DNA from: Climacium dendroides
Lineage: Eukaryota > Streptophyta > Bryopsida > Hypnales > Climaciaceae
Assembly: GCA_950106755.1 (NCBI GenBank)
Contig: OX467090.1
Coordinates: 13,763,489 to 13,827,488, forward strand
Direction of reading: 5' to 3'
DNA: 64,000 bases
In this document: in pieces, positions 51,684 to 64,000 of the stretch
Position numbering within the stretch: position 1 is the stretch's first letter
How the letters are laid out: each line of letters begins with the position of its first letter
Position numbers and translations under genes: made by a program
Notes under the pieces: generated by a model
What the model was told of the DNA's origin: nothing
The model's database searches: none
What the model saw: only the letters and a program-made list of their open reading frames with translations

Positions 51684-54150
51684 GGAATGGGTCAAATCAT
51701 TTGCCCTCATGGACTATATTAGATTTAATAATTTTTTAAAGTAATATTTTTACAACCACCTTATGTTAAATATGATATCAACAAATCTATATTTTTTATT
51801 TATTTTTATTTTTATAAATAACTGATTTTCTATGTTACTAAATTTTAAAAATGAGATTGTATATTTATGATTATGTAATTTCTAATATTCAAGAGGTGCC
51901 TTCCCCTAGATGTTAGCCAAAGGCACATGAGAATTATATACAATTATGACCTTCTAAAGTATTTATTTAATTGCTTAATTTTTAATAATGTCCTTAGTCA
52001 TATAATTCTCTTCATACAAGTAAATGATGAAGATTTTTGTAATTTGGTATATGAGTATGAATCACAATGCAAAAGGTTGTATATTAAAAATCTTAAAGAT
52101 TTGATGAATTGGTCATACAATATTTAAAGTTAACCTTTAAACGATCAAGGCACCTTTGGAGCACAAATTGTAAGAAAAATGTCATCTTTTAGGGTAGTGA
52201 GAATTCTTTTATAAATTTATAATTTTTTTATAAATTTAAAAATTCAATGATGTAATTTTGTATTTCTATAGAAATGTGTGGAAAGAAACTCAACAACTTT
52301 GACAACACAAATTGAAAATTATAACATTTTAAATTAAGAGAATTTTTATTTTTACTTATTTTTATCTTGCTTGACAAGGCTACTAGAATTTAATTCCTCC
52401 TAAAATGAGATTTTAAAACTACATATGGTTATTTTTTGACATTTGTATCTTGTATCATGTAAGTTACATATCTACTAAATTTCAAAATTATTAGAGTTGT
52501 GCACACATTTCCGAAGCTGTCTAAATTGTCCCCAAAGTTTAGAACAATATAAATTTTGATTTAGGCAATAGATTGGAAAAAAATGATATTCCCACTAAGG
52601 GGATACATGTTCACACCTTGTATCAAAAATTTAAGAACATTTGTTAATAAATGACTTTCATATGCACCTATTTGAGATCACCTATGTAGTTCAATGGTCA
52701 ATCAATCCTTTAGATCAATCTACTAGTTATAGTCCTTCAATCCTTTAGATCAACTTTAATCCTTTACGTACTAAGAATTCATGATTTTAAGTTGCATACT
52801 TTGATTGTTTATATTGTAGAATATATAATGTAAATGGAAAATTTTATTATATCATTAGCTTGAGTGAAGAACATTGCATGCATTGGTTTAAGCAAATATT
52901 TATTAAAATAAAATTTAAAAATCTATATAAACTCTTCAAAATTGCTTTAAAAATGTAAGGCCCAATTTGGGCTTCTTAGTCATTAAAGGGTTAAGGTTGT
53001 AAGAAGTTGAACATGTAACCTAGATGAATCTAAATCCAATGTAATGCATACTAAGAAAGGATGTTCATGGTATCAAACTTTGTTACAATCAAGAAGTGAA
53101 ATAGAAAAAAACTTTAATAAAAAATATCCCTTTACTTAATTGCCAACTCTACAATACTAGAAATAAACACATTGATTATTGAAGATGATCTCAACTCCAC
53201 CTAGTTACCAATATTGTCTCACCATTGTTTTGTATCGTGTTTGTTCAATTTCCATCCAAAAGTGGGATTGATATTTGTAAAGGTTAATTTAAAGCTTTAT
53301 CTATACATTTGACCTTTACATTATTATACATTTGATCCTTCAAACCTCCAAAATCACTTTTTGATTGTTTTATTGGTTGAAATGTTAATATCTACTTAAT
53401 TTTAGATTTAAAATGCATAAGAACTAAACCTCAAAAGTTTAAACTAAATAGTTTTAGTCAATTTTGAAATATCAAAAAAAAAAATTAAAAAAAATTTGTA
53501 GCATTTAAAATTCCAATTTATTTTCATTTTTATTTTTCTGTAATTACTATAACATTTAGAAAAATATCATTTTGGATATCATTCAAATTTATGAAAAATT
53601 GAATTTAAATAATAAAATTGTGACAAATAGATAAACTTTCAGAATTATTTAATGTAGTATGAAAGTTTTAATTAATGAAGTTTGATCCAATTCTTGTAGA
53701 TTGAGATCAAAAATATTAAATTAAATTCATATTTTCAAAGAACTTTTTGTACTTGTAATGAAGAATTATAGTTCTACTAATTCTCTTATTCATATAAAAT
53801 GACATGACAAACTTTGTTTGCATTATATTAGTTGTTATTTCTTAAGTGTCCTAGTCTCTATATTTTGGATGAAAAATAAAATCAAACATGTCCCATGTAC
53901 ATTAAGAATTCTTTCAAACTCTCTAAGATTTTTGTATGGTAAATTCCTCTCATTTGTACTATACAAAATGACTATTATAGGATTCTATAAAAATGAAGAA
54001 CAAACCAAATCATCTAAGTAACCAAAAAATGACTTTTTTGGTCTATCTACCTTTAGTTAGTGATAAGCCTTTTTTCATTTCAAGATTAATGAGCAACGTA
54101 GTGGGGGTCCAACAACCTTTTTGATTCTTGGTTGTTGGCCATATAGGAGG
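51684..54150. other. AT-rich intergenic DNA, nothing recognised
   Basis: Strongly AT-rich, frequent stops, no repeat units or family-like frames identified. Confidence 0.5.
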
Positions 54151-54159
54151 ATTTGCAAT

Positions 54160-54480
54160 AATATTATTTATATCTAATTTAAACTATTTTAGGTACAAAT
54201 TACCTTAGCAGTAACAAGACCATTCAACCTTGGTGTTACAATAGAATATACTTAATCTTTTGGAATTAATACAATCTATTGTAGGGTTCGATACTTCTTA
54301 TTCTTGGTTCTAAACCATATAGGAGACTTTGTGATAACATTAGCTATTTCTAATTTGAACTATTTTAGGTGCAAGATGTGACAATACTAGCTATTTCTAA
54401 TTTGAACTATTTTAGGTTCAAGATGTGACAACATTAACTATTATCAATTTGAATTATTTTAGGTCCAAGTTGCTTTAAAT
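54160..54480. repeat. Tandem repeats around CTATTTCTAATTTGAACTAT
   Basis: At least four diverged copies of a unit of about 57-60 bp containing TTGAACTATTTTAGGT and GATGTGACAA lie here, at roughly 54175, 54345, 54397 and 54440. Flanking ACCATATAGGAG motifs recur at about 54138 and 54318, which suggests a larger duplicated block. Confidence 0.7.
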
Positions 54481-54489
54481 TATCCAGTA

Positions 54490-54800
54490 CTTACACATAC
54501 AAGACATTCAAACTATCCAAGACTTTCATGTACAAACACGTACAAGCACATTCAAACTATCCAAGGATTTCACGTACAAGCGCATTCAAACTATCCGGGA
54601 CTTTCACGTACAAATATGTACAAGCACATTCAAACTATCTGGGACTTTCACTTGCATCAACTAGTTGTACCGACTAGTTGTCAATTATCAATGTACAAAG
54701 GATAGATATGGTGGGGACACCACTTGCATCAGTTAACTGCATCAGTCAGTTGTCAATTATCAATGTACAAAGGATAGATATAGAGGCGACACCAACTAGC
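54490..54800. repeat. Two neighbouring tandem repeat sets
   Basis: First set (54490-54650): five copies of ACATTCAAACTATCC-like sequence followed by GACTTTCACGTACAA, period about 35-50 bp. Second set (54655-54800): two copies of TTGTCAATTATCAATGTACA plus AAGGATAGATAT and a GACACCA end, about 80 bp apart. Confidence 0.8.
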
Positions 54801-55313
54801 ACTTACCCAAACTCTTACTTTCCAATGCTTTTGTCTAGCCAAGTTTGGGTATTACTATTCACATCAAAAAAAAATTTAGATGAACTAAAATATGATGATT
54901 TAAATTACAAATTAGATGTCAAATTGCCATGTCTCATTTTCAAATTTGATAAGCCTAAGTACCTCATGAAAGTGAGATGTCTCATTGAGATGTCACATTT
55001 TCAAATTTGACTAATATGAAGTTCTTAGGAATGATACACCTATTTATCTAGGAATATGATACTTTTGGCTAAATACCTTAGTATAAGGAATAGTGAAGAC
55101 TTTATACTATTGGAATTAATGCAATGAATTGTGAGGTCTCAAGAATTCTTGTAATTGTTGACTCCAAACCAAATGGAACATTAACCAAGAATAATTTTGA
55201 GATAGCACTTGATAAAAGGAAAATCAAACAATATTTTAAAAATATCAAAAGTTACAACAAGCTTAATGAAAACAAATGAAAATCAAATCTCAAATTGACA
55301 TCTTTCATTTTCA

Positions 55314-55420
55314 ATTTAAGAAGTCTAGAATTCTTGGGAATGATATCCATGCAGTTGGATGTTCAATTTAACAAGTCTAGAATTCTTGGGAATGATATCC
55401 ATGCAGTTGGATGTTAAAGT
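55314..55420. repeat. Tandem duplication, 53-bp unit
   Basis: Two near-identical copies contain AAGTCTAGAATTCTTGGGAA and TGATATCCATGCAGTTGGAT. High identity suggests a recent duplication. Confidence 0.85.
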
Positions 55421-55800
55421 CCATCATTTGGAAGAATGTCTTTGACATGTGTAATTTAATTACGAAGTGCGATTATTGAAATAGTGGCCTTTTAAAATTG
55501 TTAAAGACTATAATTGCATTGCATAATTAGCCTTTTTCTTAACATTTTTTTTGTATCTATATCAATTACTTCACGAGTCCAACCAATCAAGCATGACATT
55601 TGCCACTTGTATTAAAAACAAAAATTTGAATTTTTTTGCACTACTAGAGTGACCAAATATGAGAGAATGAGAGAATGATGAAATTACATTTCCAGTGTAG
55701 AAAAGATTCAACGCTCAGTCAAGCCAGTACGTTTTAACATTGAAAATGGTAAGAAAGACATGTCCAGGCCAAAAAGTATCTCAGTACAAGGAGCATCACT

Positions 55801-58800
55801 TCACTTCTGTGCAGCTTGATTGGATTTCTTTTGTCGTTTCTTCGGCCTACTTTCTTGCCTCCTCTCTGCCAATTTCATTCTAATATCCAAAACCTTCTTG
55901 CTTGCATCTTGGAACATTGCATCTGACCGCATTGCAAGCATATTCTGTACAACAGAAAAGCGAAAAGAGTTTCATCAGTTCATCAAATGTATGAGAGTGA
56001 CACATTTACAGCAGTAACGCAGACCCGCAGACCTATCTAATACGACCTTGAAAATGACATTCAAGAATACCCTGCATACTTGTCAAACTATCATTAGCTG
56101 TAGCACACTTGTCACGCATTTAAACTATTTCTGAATCATTATTTGAGACCTAGATAAAGAGTCAGGGTGTACTATCCTAGAATTACAAATCAATGGTGTG
56201 AAGGCACCATCCAGTATTCTAATATCTTGTTGCATATTTAACAAAAAACTAGGCGTGTACTTCAGACATGCCATAAGTTGATCCCAGAGTAAGAAGTGCA
56301 CCTGTACAAGCCCCATGCCAGCTGAATTGTATCCAAGGACGTCCTTCAATTTCTGCATAGAAATCTCATTCAATTCAGTCTCACATAAACAACAAAATTC
56401 TGGATTAAATTTTTTTATAGAGGGAAAATGGTGACAGACCTGTACACCAGCATGAATTACAGGATGAAGAGAGGTTAAGGTGGCGCGGGCTGATGAAGTG
56501 GCAGTGAGCTGTGAATGGTGGATTCTAACAAGCATAACAACAACTCGACATACAAGCTCCACCTGTCAAAACCATTTGCCAGCGTTTCAGTAAATCTAGA
56601 GATCCATCAAATCTGAAGTATATTTCTCACAATATAACCATTAAATCGGTCATTCTAAAACCACGAATTTATAGAGCTTAAGTTGCACACTCTCGTACCT
56701 GAGAGCCTGAACCAATCCATCCTTGCGTGTAGGTCAGCAACTTCAAAGCATCGCTGAACGGTAACGACTGTCCATCAAATCAAGTCAGCTTCAGTGGAGC
56801 ATACTGGAGGGGTAGTGCAATGAAGGAACTGCATCACTTGCAATCTCAAAAACAATTTCAAACAATCAGGCTGTTCCGTATAGGACATTAACTTCAAAAA
56901 GATAAATTTCAAACTATGCATAAACCACAGAATACCAGAAGTGCTTGTTCGAGGTCGCTTGGCCGAACGCTTGAAATGGCTCGCAGTACGTAGGCTTCAG
57001 GAGACAGTCCCAACATTAACACATTGGGTTGAAATGTATCTTCTTTACCATTATTGGACTCCTGCAACACATACCATAATACATTATCAGCTCCCACACA
57101 ATGCAAATATAGTTACATCAAAAGAGATTTCACAAAGATTATCACTTCAAGAAAACCCTGACAGTATTAGTTCACCTAGATTAGCCTACATTAGCAGCTT
57201 CATTCATAGTACAAACAGTCCTGGTCATGTTAAAAGCTTTAACCCCTTCGTGTCCAAATGGTCAAAAGTGGCCGCTTCCATATCAATATCCGTTGAGTCA
57301 AATCACTTAGAGAGCTTCACGGATGTACCAATAGAAAGAAGAATCATAGCCTACAGTTTTGAACGAAGAAGTCTGTTTTGAAAGAAGATAATCGACTGTT
57401 AGCTTCCAAAGTGGAGCTTCAATTTTTGGCCTGGGCACTTTCGGGGCTAACACGGTGTCTAAAGCGAACTCTCAAATTCTTCAAGGTAACAAAAATTTGG
57501 CAGAGTCAAGACACACAACACATGAGTGCACACCTTATGAAGACGTAATCGTTCAATTTCAGAGTCGGCCATGTCTACGGCTTCGATAATAGAATCAGCG
57601 GCAGACAGAGTTTCCTGAGTACGCTTGCTACCAACTTCCACACCAAGCTCAGGTCCTTCATCTCTATTATTATCTGTTGCCTCAAACATGGTCTCCAGCC
57701 TCTTTTCTCTTTCCTCCTACACAAAACAATAGCCAACAAATTCAGCTTCTCACTGATCAGGCAAAGTGCTCCACAGTTTTCGGAATAAGCAAATGCAACG
57801 ATCATGACACAAACCGTTTAGCATTACGAATGAACCCCCAAAACAATAGTAAGGAAAAGGGCTCCAATAATCCATAGCTCCTAACTTTTTTAATCCCGAC
57901 AATGAGTTTCAAGAAAGAGTATCGGTTATGATCGCGTCTGAACATTCTTGGACTGTGGCACTAGTTCTAGAGAGCGAGAAATTGCAGAGCAAACCTCAAT
58001 AAAAAAGGGTTCCTCCGTGCGGTCCCACCGTCTAATTGAACGATCATGGGAACCAGTAACCAAAAAGTCACCATGAGGACTGACAGCGAGACACCACACT
58101 TCCGCATGATGCCCTTCCAGTGTGAGCAGAAGTTCAAATTTATCTGCGTCCCAGTACTTCACAACTCCATCCTTTCCAACACTGAACATGTAGTGTGTCT
58201 TTGGCACAAATTGAACTGCCATTACACTGCGAAAAGAGGGGTATAAGAGGCTAATATAAGGCAATTTCACTTGATGGATTCTGCCTACTCCAGCATAAAT
58301 AACACAAAGATGATCAATGCTAGCATCTATCTCTTGGTAAATGCAAAGCAATCAACTTAACCTTGGCAACTACTTAGTCTACGCAGTTCTCAAGCGCCCC
58401 TACCATCCTACCTTGAGTGATTCTAATGCAGCTTTTGCTCACATTTACAATTCAAACTAGGAGAATGCTTGGTTGAGAATGCAAAACCTGTCACCGTGAG
58501 CAAAGAGGGATTTCCGGCAATCACCAAAATCCATACCCCAGATCTTGACATTCTTATCAGCAGATCCACTGGCAAGTAAGGCCCCATCTGAAGAAATGTC
58601 CATCGATAGAACTGGTAGCTTGTGGCCATAGAGTGACACAAAAAACTTCAAAGTGTCTGTAAAAAATATCTGCAGTTCACGGAGCCAAACAAAATTTAGA
58701 TTTAATATAATATTTGAAGCACTACCACCGACCATTCCGAAGGAGCAAACAAACTGAGCAGATGTATAATCCTATGATACTAAAATGGTCATGTTTTTAT

Positions 58801-61800
58801 GGAATCATTCAGCAAGATAAACAGATGAGAAGTGATACCAATACAACCCAATCTAGTACCTTAATTGTAGAATCAAGAAGAGCAACAGCAATGTATCTAG
58901 CATCGGGACTGATGCGCACACACAGTACGTCATCTGCCATTTGCAATGTCCGAGTGTTGCGTATATTCAACTGCTTAATTCCCACCTGCTTAAAAACACC
59001 GTATTAGGCTTAAGAGGCTAGCTAAAAGTACTAATTGAAAATAGAGAATCTTTGTATGTTCGAACATCAACACAAAGCAGAAAATTCGAGATAAATATGG
59101 CACTCACCTTGTCACCCCCTTGCACAAGCTCGTAGTCCCAGAATTTAACATTCTTGTCTGCACTCCCACTAACGAATCCTGAACCATCTGGCATGGGTGC
59201 TAATGACCATACAGCACCCCCATGGGCTTCCAAGACTTGAGTCCGTTCAGCACCTGCTATATCGAAAATCTCTATGCCGCCAACCTTGGTACCTAAGATT
59301 GCTTGTCGATTTCCGGGGACAATTGTGCCAGAAAGACCATAACCAGACTCTATCGTTCGAAGACAAACACCTGACCTAGGATTCCAGATTTTAACTGCAT
59401 TGTGACTTGCAGTCATGAGGGTCGTACTATCTGCGCTCAAGGCTGCCACTCGTACATCCGACCGATGACCGGAAAGCTCAATCGAATGCACTCGAGAAGT
59501 GGACTCCTCATGGACCTCATAAACTTCTAAGCTGTTATTATGGAGCGCTAAGCCAATAGAACCTAAAGTGCCTTTCCTGGGCTCCGCAGGAGAAAACGAA
59601 AAGGACGAAATTTTTTGTTTTAACCTAATTGTTTGTAGCAACTGAAACTCGTCTGAGGCTGACAGGCTTTCAGTAACATCGGCCATATCTTCGTCAGGCT
59701 GGTTTTCCACTGGCTCTCCTTTCTTAGCAGCTTTCTCTCGGCTACGTTTCTTTCGCCGTTTCGCCTTCTTTAAAGCTTCAGACTCATCACGAACCCGATA
59801 TAAATCAATCGTTTTGCCAGCAGCTTGGCACCCTAGTAGGGAACCATTGTGATTGAACTTCAAAACTGACACCCGATCTGTGCTCTGACGCTTGATACTC
59901 CCTAGAGGGATCAAAATGTCCCACTTGCTTCTCGGTGCCTCTTTAGTTTCACCGTTAGGAATCTCTGGAAGCTCGGTTTCCTCGGACACCGCATGCACCT
60001 CCTTTTGCGCATCCTGAATATTTACGCATGCTCTATTCAACGCTCTATTCATGCTCTATTCAACGCAAAACTCCATACTTAAAAGTAAAAATCCATGAAG
60101 TTTTAGAGTCGTATACGACTTGCACCCTCTCTAGGAAAGAATTAGGAACACTAGATTATTGAAGAGCTGGCCCGCTAGTGAAGCAGTTTATTCCACTGCC
60201 AGGCAATCATTACACAAAAGCCCACACGCAAACATGCAAACCAAAGACAACAGTAGATGAAAGGCATAAAATAAAATGCCGCAGGTGCCAAGAGAAAAAA
60301 AAAGGCACTAAATAATTTTAAAGTGGACCACACCCACCCCTTGCAAACATAAAGAAGATTGTGCACAACAAGAATCTGGATTCCTTTTCATGGTTCACTT
60401 TCCTTGATTCCAAGGGTGTTCAGGCAAAACGTTATGCTGTTTTCAAGAGTATAATACCAGAGCATTCACAAGTGTCAATACAACCTACCTCATTCTTAGT
60501 GATTGTAAACACTCGAAGCTCAGCATCTGCCGATCCTGTGACAAGATGACGTTCCAAGGGGTCTACATCCAAAGCCCAGACTGCACTGCGATGACTCACA
60601 ATCCTTTGAACACAGCTTTGAGTGTCCAAATCCCACACACGAACGTGCGAGTCCTTGCAACTGCTCACAAGTTTCTTGGTCGTCTCCAAGAAAACCAGAT
60701 CCGTCACCTGTCCATTAAGCTCCAGACAATTCCTTTATCAATAATACACGAGCTAGGCAGAACCATACTACCATTACAATTTCAACTCATAATACAGATG
60801 TGCCACGAATTCATTACACGAATGGCTGCAAATATAGAGACCTGGTCACGGTGACCTTTCAAACGGTAGAGACCAGTCTCCGCGACAGCATCCCACACAA
60901 TGATGTCTGTGTCCGTGCTCCCAGAAGCCAACAAAGCCCCAGTCTTGTTGAACGCCATAGCTGTTACAGCCCCTTTGTGTCCCGTAAGAACCATCTCGCA
61001 AGTGCCTTTGACAGTATCCCAAACGCGAATCGTCCCATCCTTGTATCCCACAGCGACCTACACCAGAAGTGATGCTGTGAGTGACTAGCGATGGACAAGT
61101 GTCCAGAATGCATGCATTGTACAAGGACTGAGAAGGATAGCCTGAAGAATAGGTTGATGAAAGGAAGGAAAACACCAATGCCTCCGAAGACCTGACCTAA
61201 CCGTAATCTGTAATTGGAAATTATGAATTCTGGAGAAGTTTGACAAGAAAGACAGATGAGAAACAGCTATTGCTAAATACCCCATCTGAAGGAGCCGTTG
61301 ATTAATAACCGCAATCTCACAAACTAATTCATTGTGCAAATCTTAGAGTGCAAAGCAATAGGCTCCGCTCATAGAGGATCCCATACTTCGTTCATAGTAC
61401 AAAGACTGAGAAGAACAACTTGAGGAATAGGTTGATGAAAAGAAGAAAGAAAAGGATGCTTCTGAAGAACTATCCTCGCCGAAACCATGAACAATTCAGC
61501 ACTGGAAATCAAAGCAGACGACGAGAGACGAACAGCAAGAGCTAAAAACCCCATCTAAAGAAGCCTCTGATGAAACAGCAGTCTCACAAATACAATGATT
61601 GTGCAGATCTTGTTTAGCAAACGTTATAGACTCCACTAATTGAGTTTTTCTCTCTGGGTGCAAGGAAAGATAACAGGGTTTACGGTTGATTAAGAGACAA
61701 AATGCTTAGCGACCATCACTCCCCTTGTTTTCTCATTCAAACCGAGTACAATTCATCTCTCTCACCAATAATGAAACATTGAAAAAACAGAAGTCTCACA

Positions 61801-62174
61801 AACTCATTCATTCTGCAAACCTGTTGTACAAAGCAGTAGACTGCACTCACAATCGTTTCCTCCGGATGAATTGAAGAGTTTAGGGTTCAGGGTTTAGGAT
61901 TCAATAGAACAGTCGTTCCAAACACCACCAATTCACTCACCAATGTAGTCGATGAAGGCACAGGCGCGACAGCCGTGACAGCTGGACGCTGCGCTTCTCC
62001 GGAAGGCACAAGCTGGTTGACGCACCGCCCTTGCTTCACATTCCACACAAGAAACTGCTCCAACGCGCCGGCCAGCAGCAATTTGCCCGACTGGTCGAAG
62101 CACACGCGCGCCTCGCCCGAGGCTACCAAGCCGAAGGCGGCGGCTTCCTCATAGCGGAGATACGCCTTCACCAT
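55801..62174 (-). CDS. UTP12: UTP12/WDR3, WD40 protein of the small-subunit processome
   Basis: Thirteen exons join in frame to 936 aa: 62174-61941, 61057-60842, 60707-60489, 60013-59108, 58985-58860, 58669-58488, 58226-57995, 57716-57534, 57061-56936, 56767-56699, 56562-56440, 56352-56302 and 55944-55801. All introns are GT...AG. The start [20 protein letters not shown] matches the family start (KxYLRY..xxxFGVI). Two seven-bladed WD40 propellers fill residues 1-720: [48 protein letters not shown] and DRSIRRWD are clear. A basic nuclear/nucleolar signal ([19 protein letters not shown]) lies between blades. The Utp12 helical domain follows ([20 protein letters not shown], then [14 protein letters not shown]), and a basic tail (RPKKRQKK) ends the protein. 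Human WDR3 is 943 aa. The UTP-B subcomplex protein works in nucleolar 18S rRNA maturation. The gene looks intact. Confidence 0.96.
61070..61860. repeat. Diverged tandem repeats in UTP12 intron 1
   Basis: Three related blocks end with TCTCACAAACTAATTCATTG-type sequence at about 61315, 61582 and 61792, followed by TGCAAA...GCAATAGGCTCCGCT-like text. The first two also share GAATAGGTTGATGAAA and ACAA(G)GACTGAGAAG. Spacing is about 268 and 210 bp. The intron seems to have grown by duplication. Confidence 0.7.
61879..61900. promoter_or_regulatory. Telomere-type boxes at the start of UTP12 intron 1
   Basis: TTTAGGGTTCAGGGTTTAGG lies just after exon 1 in the gene's sense (38-62 bp into intron 1). 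Together with the upstream boxes it makes telo-box motifs on both sides of the first exon. Confidence 0.5.
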
Positions 62175-62221
62175 CGCTACGAGGGAGAAGAAGGTCTGGA
62201 CACTGGGAGAACGACGGGGAC

Positions 62222-62340
62222 CTTAAACCCCTAAACCCTCCTGATCGCCATGGCTGCAGAAACGCTGCAACTACGAAGCCTAGACCGCCTTCGTGATCCT
62301 TAAACCCTAAACCCTGTAAACCCTGAAGAACCCTGTTGAA
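62222..62340 (-). promoter_or_regulatory. UTP12 promoter/leader with telo boxes
   Basis: AAACCCCTAAACCCTCC (about 62225-62241) and TTAAACCCTAAACCCTG then TAAACCCTGAAGAACCCTG (62300-62336) lie 50-165 bp upstream of the start. Telo boxes (AAACCCTA) are known in plants in promoters of ribosomal-protein and ribosome-biogenesis genes, where they act with growth-linked elements. This fits the gene's product. The site II partner motif was not seen nearby. Confidence 0.65.
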
Positions 62341-62379
62341 AATGTAAGGAAAATGAAGAGACGCTCCAATGACGGTAGC

Positions 62380-62420
62380 TGCCGCGGTCTGCCGCAGTCT
62401 GCCGCTGGGGTTTAACCCCA
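62380..62420. repeat. Ten-base tandem repeat and small palindrome upstream of UTP12
   Basis: CTGCCGCGGT, CTGCCGCAGT and CTGCCGCTGG are three successive 10-bp units, followed by the palindrome GGGGTTTAACCCC. This GC-rich spot stands out in an AT-rich setting and may mark the promoter edge. Confidence 0.5.
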
Positions 62421-62479
62421 TGGATGATGAATTTGAGCGGGCAGGGCAGGTGCAAAAATTTGAATCAAGCATGCCCGAG

Positions 62480-64000
62480 ACACTACCTCCCGGTACAAGC
62501 TAATAATGATATTGAGTGCTACCTTGTAATTCCATTTTTCATTGAATTAAAAATGCCAGAAGTTTTTACTATTGCTGAAACAGAGGAATCTACTTATTTT
62601 TAATTATTTGTTGTCTCAATTATCTTTAGAATTTTTTTGGATTTATATTTGGAATTTGGGACTCTAAATCTGCTTCGAGGAGTTGTGAAATTCAAAACTA
62701 ATCCCTCCAAAAACGGAGGCAAATTTTCACATTTATCCACCACAATGAGAGTACGGTAGTGGAGTCTTTGCACGTGAGCTTTTTGATCAAGTGTGTTTAG
62801 TATAAGAAAACCTTTATGATAAAGTTGAAGCTAATCATATAGAAAATTTCAAAAGCTGTCTTGATTATGTGTTTGTTAGGTTTGTTGTTTTAATCTTAGA
62901 TACATTGAATTGAGTTCAAATTACTAGTAGATATCTATTATATTGTGTTCAAATCTAAAATTGAGCAAGGATCGTCTCCCTTTAATCTTGTAAGGATAGG
63001 TTGGTCTTCATGGAAATCATCTTTTTTGGATACAATGTGAATCATCATTTGCTTAAAAGAACCAAATGCACTCATTGGAGGTCAAATTGTTACCCAAGAT
63101 CTCCCTTTTTGTACAAAATTATGAAGATGAACATCTATACTTTTATCTTGCAAGCAAAGATTCTTTGTCACCTAGTAGACATTTAATGTGCACAATGACA
63201 TTTCTATTTACAAGGTTTAAAAGTCACTTCTAATCACCTCTAAATTGTTGTTCTCAAAATTAATATAGATTTGTTTCTTGAAATCTTCTTTTCAAAACTT
63301 TGAATGTATTGATCTTATTCACTACTAACTATTTTAAAATTTCTCTTGAGTGACGACAATAATGTCCATCAAATAACCATTTAGTCTTGGATAGATGTCA
63401 CTTTCATCTACATCATTTTGCACTCGACTCATTTGATTTTGATTAAATAATTCATCTATTTTTAATGATATGATGTCCATGATCTCATAGCAATAACAAC
63501 AACTTTGGACCACGTAAAATGATTTAAAAAATAAATCTTCCTACCACAACTATTTGTCTCTTTTGCCAAAATTTTATATACAAAATTAACTTAACACTAA
63601 TTCCAGAGTAAGGTAGTGTGATATAAAATCACCCCTATCCTTCAAATCACCCCTATTTTTAAAGGGGAGAATGAAGATGAGGTGATCCTTAAATGGACCA
63701 CTTTAGCAATTGAATTCATTGAAAAAAAGTTGTTTTTCTATTGCAAGAGCCAATCGGTGTTTTTGATTTCTGCACATCTCTTTACAAGTTGCAAGTGAAC
63801 AGATTTGGGGTGACCTCTATGGTCACAAATAGGTGCCTATGCCCCAAAAATCTTTGAAAATTTAGAAGTAATTCAGAAATGCTCAAAAAAATACAAAACC
63901 ACTTGTGTTAGGTTCCATGTCTATTTTTCTTTCTCTTGAAAATTATTAAAAAATATTTTTTTCCACGTAATGAAAAAGGCAGATAATGGTCGCTTTTAGA
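62480..64000. other. AT-rich intergenic DNA to the window end
   Basis: No gene was recognised. A short CACCCCTAT(T/C) repeat lies near 63631-63660. The last 160 bp resemble 35500-35640, so a dispersed repeat probably runs out of the window. Confidence 0.45.

Noticed and set aside
56941..57381. 146-codon plus-strand frame
   Set aside because: Covers UTP12 exon 9 and introns on the other strand; no protein-like pattern.

Overview
This window looks like nuclear DNA from a seed-free land plant, probably a bryophyte such as a moss. Plant-specific or plant-type families are present: an E2 enzyme of the UBC27 type with a C-terminal UBA domain, a WRC-domain protein with a plant-style MRIRK start, and a glycine-rich PGLQ/AYD protein related to the TGD5 group. 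Plant telomere-type (TTTAGGG) boxes lie around one promoter. There is also an apparently intact gene for CFAP73/CCDC42 (the MIA2 type), an axonemal coiled-coil protein of motile flagella. Flowering plants have no flagella, so this points to a plant with swimming sperm. The short introns (mostly 75-500 bp) and AT-rich intergenic DNA agree with this, but the species cannot be fixed from the sequence alone.

Layout. 0-7 kb: a broken EamA-type transporter fragment (+), a possible dehydrin-like fragment (-), a possible transcribed region (+), and a decayed pogo/Tigger-like DDE transposase (+, about 4.6-6.1 kb). 7-12.3 kb: AT-rich DNA with one copy of a dispersed repeat. 12.3-13.3 kb: two neighbouring inverted repeats. 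14.05-15.84 kb: UBC27 (+, 5 exons, 194 aa). 16.5-24.1 kb: a satellite-like tandem array around CACATGATTGAGCATTCACATCT, split by a 4.9-kb CACTA-like element (18831-23756) that carries nested foldback elements. 26.4-28.6 kb: CFAP73/CCDC42 (-, 6 exons, 313 aa). 28.6-35.3 kb: AT-rich DNA with further dispersed-repeat copies and small terminal-repeat elements. 35.9-38.0 kb: glycine-rich protein (+, 3 exons, 137 aa). 39.5-41.9 kb: WRC-domain protein (-, exon structure partly open). 42.4-55.8 kb: AT-rich DNA with a 218-bp CACTA-type foldback element and a field of local tandem repeats. 55.8-62.2 kb: UTP12/WDR3 (-, 13 exons, 936 aa), a small-subunit processome protein, with telo boxes upstream and in intron 1. 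62.5-64 kb: AT-rich DNA.

The genes do not form a functional cluster. They are ordinary, separately regulated plant genes: ubiquitin transfer, flagellar assembly, probable envelope or membrane function, probable transcription regulation and ribosome biogenesis. They are spaced by repeat-rich DNA. For UBC27, CFAP73, the glycine-rich gene and UTP12 I rebuilt the exons by hand, and each joins in frame with length close to the family norm. The most notable items are the flagellar gene, the nested transposon/satellite structure whose empty site can be read directly, and the foldback elements with clean 3-bp target duplications.
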